Positions 56,703 through 64,000 of a DNA stretch of 64,000 nucleotides are shown piece by piece. Origin of the DNA: Cephalotus follicularis (taxonomy: Eukaryota > Streptophyta > Magnoliopsida > Oxalidales > Cephalotaceae); the NCBI GenBank assembly GCA_001972305.1, contig BDDD01001627.1:5908-69907 (forward strand). Reading direction: 5' to 3'. A program made the translations under genes and the position numbers. The notes beneath the pieces were generated by a model. It did no database searches and was not told the DNA's origin. It was given only the letters and a program-made list of their open reading frames with translations. Positions within the stretch are counted from its first letter, which is position 1. Every line of letters starts with the position of its first letter.

Positions 56703-57845
56703 GAACCTGAGGAACTTGCTAGAGGTGACCCCAGAAGTGCACTTGGATGGGTTATCTTCTCAGTACCTCAAATGTTTCCTCCAAGTCTTTAATGTGGGGG
56801 CTCCTGGCTGGGGTCTTGACGAGCATGTCGTCGATGTAGACCTCCATGTTTCTCCCAATTTGAGACTCAAAAATTTTGTTGACCAGTCATTGGTAGGTGG
56901 CCCCGGCATTCTTCAGTCCAAAGGGCATGACCTTGTAACAATACATCCCCAGGTCCGTGATGAAAGTTGTCTTGTTCTCGTCGAGCTCGTACATAGGGAT
57001 TTGGATGTATCCCGAGTAGGCATCCAAAAAGCTTAACATTCTATAGCCGGAGGTCGTATCCACCAACTGATCTATCTTTGGGAGAGGAAAGTGATCCTTG
57101 GGACAAGCTTTGTTAAGGTCTGTGAAATCAAAGAACATCCTCCACTTGCCATTTGCTTTTTTTTTACCAGTACTGGGTTCGTCAGCCAGTCTGAGTAATA
57201 TACTTCCCTTATGAACCCTGTCCGCAACTGCTTGCTCACTTCCTCGGCTATTGCCTGTTGCCTCTCAGGAGCAAAGTTCCTCTTCTTTTTCCTGGTCGGA
57301 GGCCTCATTGGATCCACACTTAGCTTGTGAACCATTACACTTGGGCTGATCCCCGAGACCTCCTCTGCCGACCAGGCAAATATATCTCTGTTATTTTGGA
57401 GGAATGTTATTAATTCCCCCTTTTCCACCTCTCCAAGCTGTGAGCCAACTTGGAACGTTCTTTCAGTGTTGCCCTCTTCCAGGGGCACTTGGATCACATC
57501 TTCAAAAGGTTGTGGACGCTCAGGTTCCAAGTCCCCTCTAAGCTCCACATTGGCAATAGGAAGTAGCTTTTCCTTCCCTTTCTCTAATATGACAGTCTTG
57601 TAGCACTGTCTTGCCACCTATCGGTCTCCTCTGGCTTCCCTCACCCAAAACCTTGTAAGGAACTTCATCAATAAATGTATCATGGACACTACTGCCTCCA
57701 TCAGGTTCAATCCTGGTCTTCCAATTATGGCATTGTATGGGTTTGGTGTGTCAACTACCAGGAACGCCATTTCTACCTGGGTCTGGCGTGGGGCCGTGCT
57801 TGCAACCACGGACAGGTTGATGGATCCCAGAGGATGGACCATCTC
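56703..57845 (-). pseudogene. Tat C reverse transcriptase
   Basis: It reads VVDTPNPYNAIIGRPGLN, NFAPERQQAIAEEVSKQL, DLNKACPKDHFPLP, LSFLDAYSGYIQI, MPFGLKNAGATYQ and VYIDDMLVKT. A poly-T slip near 57160 and a small deletion near 56750 (between MKL and NPSK compared with A) shift the frame. Catalytic motifs are otherwise kept. Confidence 0.84.
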
Positions 57846-57860
57846 CCCTGACCCAGAGAT
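57840..57860 (-). other. deletion junction: Tat C protease missing
   Basis: Sequence homologous to Tat A 20497 abuts sequence homologous to about 20823, so about 330 bp including the protease D-S-G active site are absent here while both sides align well. Confidence 0.8.
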
Positions 57861-59130
57861 GGTGTGGATAACACCCCTGGGTTGCTGTTGTTACTGATCC
57901 TCTTGTTGTCGTGGGCCTCTTCTCTCCTTTACTCCCTTCTTCCCTGGGGAGCATCTCTGTCCACATACTTGCGCAGGTGCCCCTTCCAAATTAGGTCCTC
58001 AATCTGATTCTTCAATTGCCTGCTTTCCTCGGTATCGTGCCCATAGTCACAATGGTATCGGCAGTATCTTTCCATGTCCCTCTTCTCTGTTAGGGACCTC
58101 ATCTTTTCAAGCCATTGGATGGGGACATTATCCTTCTCCACAGCAAGTATTCTGGTGCATGTGCCCAGGAGGGGGGCGAAGTTGTTGTAAGATGGGATAG
58201 GTGCCCCTCCCTTGGGTGAGTCCTCTCTCCTGGAGAGTTTGTGCCTGAGGTCTTTCTTGGACAATTCTGACCTCTCCTTCCTCTTCTCTTTCTTCCCGGG
58301 AGCATTTCGTGAATGCTCCCCTTTCTCCTCCTGATGGCCCGACCAGGGTGTTTTTTGTTTCCTAGCTGCCATCTCTTCTTTGGCGTTGACATACTTTTCT
58401 GCTCTCCTCATCAGGTCCGCCATATCCACTGCGGGTTTCTTCAAAATGGAGAAAGTGAAGGATGAGTTATTCCTCAACCCACTATTCAATGATGCCAGGG
58501 CAAAAGACGGCTCCAGGTCTTTCACCGTGAGGGACCCCCCGTTGAATCTGGTAAGGTAATCTCTCAGCGATTCATCTCTCCCCTGCACCACATTGATCAA
58601 ATACGTAGAGTTCCTCCTCTGCGTAGTGCTGTTGAGGAACTTGGTTACGAAGAGTTGTGTAAACTGGTCAAAATTCTCCATTGAAATCTGAGCCAAGGAG
58701 AAATACCACGACTGGGCTGCTCCAGTCAGTGTTGACAAGAATCCACGGTAGAGTGTGGCGTCTAAAGCTTGGTGCACCAACATGGTTTGTCTGTAGTTGC
58801 ATACATGTTGAATAGGATATGTGGACCCATCATACTTTTTGAGGCTCAAAATTCTCCACTGATCTCTGTCATGATCTCGGATGTGAAGGGGTGGGCGCTA
58901 ATGTCGCGCACCTCTGACAGATATCCTATTGGATGCCCGGCTCTTTAGATCCTTCTCTCCACCTCGGCAAGCCTTCAGTTCATTGCTTGCTCCACGTCCT
59001 CAATGTTCCTAGCCCTGCTAGAAACATGTGACCCCCCGGCCAGTGTGGCCAGGCGGTCTATCCTGCTTCCCCGCACTGTTCCTGCTCTGCGTGAAACATT
59101 GGATCGCACTTGTGCCTCCCCTGCACCCTT
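57857..59130 (-). pseudogene. Tat C gag, 5' end cut
   Basis: The gag core reads QHVCNYRQTMLVHQALDATL, WYFSLAQISMENFDQF, FLNSTTQRRNSTYLINV and RDYLTRFNGGSL, ending in YCRYHCDYGHDTEESRQLK (final Cys replaced by Ser). Upstream the arginine-rich part (58850-59125) is frame-broken. The N terminus is separated by the element starting at 59131. Confidence 0.85.
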
Positions 59131-61686
59131 TGTAATAGCCCTAAATATTATAAAGAATTATTTTTGGACTTCGTAAATTATTTTCCTTTCTTTTGGGCTG
59201 GGCTCGAATTTTTATAAAGTATTTATTTGGGCCTAAATGGAAAATAATTTATGAACTTGGGCTAAAGAGATTATGTTTCTCTCATTGGGTTGAATTTAAT
59301 GTAGTAATTAGATTTTGGGCTGGTGAATAGAAAGTGTAATTTGTCCCAAGTGAGGAGGTAGGCCCAATTGGAGTAGGTTGGCCCAAGGCTTGGGGGAAGG
59401 CCCTGAACTGTTGAGAATTGTCTCAACAATTCTAGATCCTTCCTCTCACGTGTATAAAAGGTGGTTGGTGGCCTGGAGGCATACTTTTGGCCATTCTCTT
59501 GCACAATTCCACTAGAAAAATAGGGAGAATAAGAGAGTGGGAGATGAGGACAAGAGGGACACTATCCATGGGAGACCCCATGTCCCCTACACTTCAATTG
59601 TATAAATACCCATTTCCTGGGAGCAAGGTTTTATGCAAGGAAGATGGAATTGGCAAATTGAATTGTAGCAGTCCAGAATTTAAGATGAATGAAGCAATCT
59701 CCGTTTTCAACCTATACCCAAGTAGGTTGCTTCATGTCCGAGTGCCTACCAGCATGTTTGTGTGTACATGATTGTATGTCTGCTTTGTGAATTTTATTGC
59801 TTGTTTTTTTGTTGTGTGGTTGGTTTTACACTGCTATTAGTATGGTATTAGTGCAAAAAAGAGTAGTATGCGCTATACTGTCCCAAGGCCTTACCATTGC
59901 GCCAACCCGAGCAGTGCACGTGACCCCAATGTAAAGTATTATGCAAGCCTACACACCAAGACATGTGTCCATCCCTGGCCTTGCATCCCCGAACGCACAA
60001 ACAGTGCATGTTGCACAGTAACACCATATGCAGAGGTGCGTTATGGGGTTGAGCTTCTCTAACCATGCGACCAAGCATCGCCTAAGCTCCTTGCCGGCAA
60101 ACACCGAGCAGTTCCCCTTTGTCGGTTTACTCTGCGCATGTCCTCAAACATGCTGGATAATGCCTGCGCGTCCATGCCAGGCCTGCGCCGAGCTTCTATG
60201 CTAGTGCTTGGGCTACCGGGAAATCAAGTATAAGCCGGGGTGACATGCGCCCGAGGAGACGATGCCCGGGGTGACATGCGCCCGAGGAAATGTGATGCCA
60301 GGGCAGACATGCCCGAGCTCCTCTGTCAATGCCTGGGGAGCCATGTGCCCGAGGTGGTGACGCCAGAGGAGTCATGCCGGGATGCCTTGCCAGGAATGTC
60401 ACGAGCCCGAGGTGACTACGCCTGGGAGGACAGGGGCCGAGGTGACGACACCAGGGGTAGCATATGCTATGTGCCAATGCCAGAGGAGCCGTCTATGGCT
60501 CTTCCCTACCATGCTTGCGTTATGATCCTCCTCTGCCTTCGTCAAGCATGAGACGACACTAAGTTCTCCCCTGCCATGAGCCAAGAATGCATACTATGCA
60601 TGCATTATCCCCTGGAGTTGTCCCCTACATGCACCTACGTAGAAAGGAAATGGAATATGTGTACGTATATGTCCCCTGGCATGACCTCCCTGCTACGTCA
60701 CGAAGAAGGAAGTTGGATAAGTATAGGCATGCGTCCCCGGGCAGGTAGTTATGTGATGAAGATAGCCTTGCATGCGCCATGTATGCGGGTCTTGTGCATG
60801 GGAAGGTACCATGCACTCTTTTATACCCTGGTCAGATTTAAGGAATGAATAAAGAATGATAAAGGAAATGGAACCAGAAAAGGATACATATAGATGGTCC
60901 CTGGCAGGTGAGCCCAACATGGGAGAATTCTGTCGAGCAAGTGAACCCATGGGGTGAACTCCGCGAGGCAGGCGATCCTTGGGCGAATCCGCTAATGCTG
61001 AACCTAAAGGCGAATTCCGTTAGAGCTGGTGATCCAAATGGTGAACCGCCAGAGCATATGAGCAAAGGGTGAATTCCGCTAGGCAGGTGAGCCTGGAGGA
61101 GAATTCCGCGGGCAGGTGAGCCTAAAGGTGAATCTTATACACTGACCAGACCATAGTATGACTGGACTAGACTCCTCTGTAAAGTGTTTGGTATGTATGA
61201 TTTTATTAGAGTAGTCCGAGGACAAAGGATAATGCTGTTAGGTTATGGTTTGCATTCTTGGTAGGCATGCATATTTATTTCTCCTCTGCTTTTATTGTTA
61301 TTTCTCTGGTATGTACCCGTGCATGTGGTAACCTACACAACCCTCAGGGTTGCTGACCCATTCCTTTGAATGGGCCAGGTACAGGAACAGGTAGTGGTGG
61401 CACATCGTAGCAGCGTCAAGGATAAAGAGGAAAGTAAGTTCCTCCTCCTCGGAAGTACGCTTTATGGTTTGATTCTCAAGAAATAATTATGTATTTATTA
61501 ATTTTATCTACTGGTTGTAGCAGTATATTTTAGTTGTTTGAACTGGGTCTGTATATCCACACATTGAATAAAGGACTATCTTTATGATTTATTTAAATTT
61601 TAAATTTTATGGTATTGATTAATGATGATTGTATGGATTGCCACGTGTCAAGTCGTGGGGCCCAACCCATGTTTCAGGACGTGACA
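59131..61686 (+). repeat. 5' LTR of the Tekay/Del-like element (2556 bp)
   Basis: TGTAATAGCCC...ACGTGACA. A TATAAAAG box lies at 59453-59460 and an 18-bp hairpin (GTTGAGA-ATTG-TCTCAAC) about 25-45 bp before it. GC-rich CCCGAGG repeats occur at 60230-60470 and degenerate roughly 34-bp GCAGGTGAGCC..GAATTCCGC repeats at 60900-61135. No second LTR is visible because the window ends first. Confidence 0.8.
59453..59460 (+). promoter_or_regulatory. LTR TATA box
   Basis: TATAAAAG in the 5' part of the LTR, preceded by CACGTG; a plausible pol II promoter for the element. Confidence 0.6.
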
Positions 61687-61691
61687 AGTTT

Positions 61692-61703
61692 TGGTATCAG
61701 AGC
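61692..61703 (+). other. primer binding site (initiator Met tRNA type)
   Basis: TGGTATCAGAGC lies five bases after the LTR end. Confidence 0.88.
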
Positions 61704-61795
61704 CGTACTATTCTGGATATGCCAGAATAGGACCCTTGGCAAGTGGAATTAAGATATATGTGTAGATAATGACCCGTTCTTTTATGATAATCAGA

Positions 61796-63130
61796 ATGGA
61801 AGGACAACTAAGTGGAAGCGTGCGAGGAGAGAGGTCCGAGCCGTCGACTAGGCATACACGCTCAAATAAAGGTGCCGAAGAACAAGGAGAAGTTAATGCA
61901 CCTCAGGAAGTAGAACCTGTCGCCCCTGTTAGAGAGGGATGAAGAGGATTTATGAGGAGAATGCGTGCCATGATAAGTCAAATGCATGAATTTATGCAAG
62001 GGCAACCAGATGAAGATGAACAACCACCTGTTGCTATACCAGCTGCACGTACGACAAAAGTACATGAACAGACATCAGCCATCAGACCATCCAGGCAGGC
62101 TGTTGATGCAAGAAGATCAGTTGACCAACCTTCGCGACGAGAGAACCCTTTGATTGGATTCTTGAAGCTAAATCCTCCAGCCTTCACAGGAGATCCTGAT
62201 GGTATATCGACTGAGAGATGGTTAATTGAAATGGACAAAATCTTTCGAGTCATGGATTGCTCTGACTCTCAGAAGGTTGTGTTCGCAATGTATATGCTAC
62301 AAGGTGAAGCAGAACACTGGTGGAAGATGATTGAATCCCAGTGGGAGATATCTGGAACGACATATTCTTGGGATACTTTTAAAACAGAGTTTAACGACAG
62401 ATTCTATCATGAGGTGGAGATTGATAAGAGAGAAACTGAATTTCTGGGCCTGACTCAGGGAGGCATGACAGTGACCCAATATGAGGCCAAGTTCATAGAG
62501 TTATCAAGGATAGCTCCCTACATGGTAAGCACTGAGTCAAGGAAGGCTAAGAAGTTCCTTGGAGGACTTCAACCTGATATTCAAGAGAAGTTAGTGCCCC
62601 TACATCTACGATCCTTCTTTGAGCGATCTAACAGGGCACGTGAAGTTGAAGCCTTGGCTCAACGGTTTCAAAACTTGGAAATCCAGACAGGCCGACAGAG
62701 ACCTGCCCTTCCTGGTGATCAGTCAAGAAGGAGTTCTGGTAGTAGTAATAAATCCCGCAAGTCCAGTTATCACAGCAGTCCAAGGCAAGGAGAATCTCCC
62801 CACTGTGTTGGCAGTCTAGCAGGACCTTCGAGGTTGGGAAGGCAATCTCGTGGTTCTCAGCAAAGAAGACTCGGTCGTGACGCATGACGGAGGCGCCAGT
62901 GGAGGACAGCTTCGCAAGGAGGTTCTTCTAAACCTGCCGATGATGAACAGGAGTCTGTTGAACCCTGTATGCATTGTGGTCACACCAACCATGCTTCTGA
63001 GGATTGCTGGTGGAACAATGGTAGGTGTTGGACTTGTGGAGTTCCAGATCATATATCCACTCAATGTCCACAGAATCAGTTCAACACAGGAGGTCAAACA
63101 GGATAAGGTGCAAACAGATCACAGGGAAGT
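61796..63130 (+). pseudogene. Tekay/Del-like gag
   Basis: The likely original start is 61796 (MEGQLSGSVRGERSEPS); a TGA at 61940 breaks it, and the following 311-codon frame (61952-62887) holds the gag core: FLKLNPPAFTGDPDG, AERWLIEMDKIF-like sequence, YMLQGEAEHWWKM, FYHEVEIDKRETEFL and MTVTQYEAKFIELS. After a TGA at 62885 the same frame encodes two CCHC knuckles, CMHCGHTNHASEDC (62966) and CWTCGVPDHISTQC (to 63067). Stops at 63104 and 63134 follow. Confidence 0.88.
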
Positions 63131-63223
63131 TTTTAGCAAGGCCACCCTAGCACCAGTTCACATGGAGACTGTGGCAAACAGCCGATGAGATCTGCACCTA
63201 CGGTACAAGGAAGAGTATATGCT

Positions 63224-63640
63224 ATGGACCGACGAGCTACAGCTAGATCACCCTCAGTGATTGGATGTATGGTTTATGTATCTCAGCTTTTGGCACGGAC
63301 TTTAATTGATCCAGGCTCGTCCCATTCATATGTTGCTTCTCATTTTATAAGTCGTATGAATGTGGAGCCCGAGACTTTACCTTTTATGATAGAGGTCAGC
63401 ACACCAGTAGGAGAGTCGGTTACCTCCTGGTGGGTGTGTAGATCTTGTGCCATTGAGATTTGTGGACATGTTCTTCCGGCAGACCTTATGGTGCTGCCGA
63501 TGGGCGAACTTGATATGATTCTCGGTATGGATTGGCTGTCAGAACATTATGCATATGTGTATTATAATAGGAAGGTTGTAACCTTCTATTTTCCAGGACA
63601 GTCTCCGTTCCATTTTATCGGGACGTTAAAGCATCAGCCA
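63224..63640 (+). pseudogene. Tekay/Del-like aspartic protease, altered active site
   Basis: In the gag frame: SQLLARTLIDPGSSHSYVAS, where the D-S/T-G triad is D-P-G (63308), then VLPMGELDMILGMDWLSEH, the usual C-terminal protease signature. The Ser/Thr-to-Pro change should disable catalysis. It is otherwise open. Confidence 0.86.
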
Positions 63641-64000
63641 GTTTCTATGATATCTGCTATTCAGGCTGACAAACTCTTGAGACAGGGTTGTACTGCTTAC
63701 CTGGCGCATGTTACAGATGACAGTAAATGGACACCAAAGTTGGAGGATGTTCCTGTGGTTTGTGAATACCCGGATGTGCTTCCGGAAGAGCTGACATCCT
63801 TACCTCTTGAGAGAGACATGGAGTTTGCTATAGATCTTTTGCTAGGAACAGCTCCCATATCGACAGCTCCTTACCGGATGGCCCCTCTTAAGTTAAGGGA
63901 ATTGAAAGTACAATTTCAGGAGTTACTGGATAAAGGTTTCATCAGACCCAGTGTATCCCCCTGGGGAGCACCGGTCTTGTTTGGAAGAAGAATGATGGAT
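63641..64000 (+). pseudogene. Tekay/Del-like reverse transcriptase, N-terminal part
   Basis: The frame reads VCEYPDVLPEELTSLPLERD, PYRMAPLKLRELK and LLDKGFIRPSVSPWGAPVLF. A frameshift around 63980 gives GRRMMD in place of the KKDG motif. It is cut by the window end. Confidence 0.86.

Larger units (their letters stand above)
47171..59130 (-). mobile_element. Tat-type Ty3/gypsy retrotransposon C, interrupted
   Basis: The 3' LTR (47171-47730), polypurine tract, antisense gene, integrase, both RNase H modules, RT and gag are in the same minus-strand order as element A. The protease region is deleted. A solo-LTR candidate (49109-50603) and a hAT-like MITE (53588-54143) sit inside it. Its 5' end is cut within gag by the Tekay/Del-like element starting at 59131; the rest of gag and the 5' LTR should lie beyond the window if no deletion accompanied that insertion. 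The LTR is unlike those of A and B over most of its length. Confidence 0.88.
59131..64000 (+). mobile_element. Tekay/Del-like Ty3/gypsy retrotransposon, 5' part
   Basis: A long 5' LTR, methionine-type primer site, gag with two zinc knuckles, protease and the start of RT lie on the plus strand. It is inserted in gag of Tat C and continues beyond the window. Long LTRs with this gag and RT sequence style suggest the Tekay/Del chromovirus lineage; the chromodomain would be outside the window. Confidence 0.85.

Noticed and set aside
60240-60551. ORFs in the GC-rich part of the Tekay-like LTR
   Set aside because: They follow tandem GC-rich repeats within a non-coding LTR and lack any domain.

Overview
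This window is plant nuclear DNA, most likely from a dicot. It is AT-rich, contains one spliced cell-wall-type proline-rich protein gene, and is otherwise dominated by nested LTR retrotransposons (Ty1/copia, Ty3/gypsy of the Tat type with two RNase H modules, and a Tekay/Del-like gypsy), CACTA DNA transposons and hAT-like MITEs. There are no bacterial features. One assembly gap of 128 N lies at 28061-28188.

Layout. 1-2472: AT-rich intergenic DNA with a 272-bp hAT-like MITE. 2473-11538: a copia element (+) bounded by a perfect 5-bp target duplication. It was split by a 3.4-kb CACTA element with perfect 3-bp duplication, by a solo LTR with perfect 5-bp duplication, and by a second CACTA-derived fragment. 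11979-23510: Tat-type gypsy A (-). 24523-26495: the only clear host gene, a two-exon secreted proline-rich protein with a Pollen Ole e 1-like head (-). 26568-29252: AT-rich DNA with a degraded copia LTR, a 24-G run and the gap. 29253-41214: Tat-type gypsy B (+). 41215-43956: AT-rich DNA with another degraded copia LTR. 43957-46654: a gypsy-like derivative with two LTRs and only 420 bp of coding-free interior. 47171-59130: Tat-type gypsy C (-), interrupted by a putative solo LTR and a MITE and cut by the insertion of a Tekay/Del-like element. That element runs from 59131 past the window end.

The most interesting system is the second gene carried by all three Tat elements, on the strand opposite gag-pol and just inside the 3' LTR. 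In all three copies it has three exons. The two introns keep the same phases (1 and 0), and the protein plan is the same: a Transposase_28-like (putative gypsy type transposon) domain, a basic or charged linker, a coiled coil ending in an RRGFY-x-CRN motif, and an acidic/proline-rich tail. Two copies have a TATA box of their own upstream. In copy C the first exon starts Met-Ala-Arg-Thr-Lys-Gln-Thr, identical to the start of histone H3. Copy A shows a decayed version of the same tail (M-A-R-I-K-stop-T-A-R-x-S). This suggests that the antisense protein presented an H3-tail mimic at its N terminus.

Nearly all transposon reading frames here carry stops, frameshifts or deletions, so these copies look inactive. 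The longest intact retroelement frames are two integrase ORFs (16957-18204 and 34732-35964). All calls come from reading the sequence; no searches were run.
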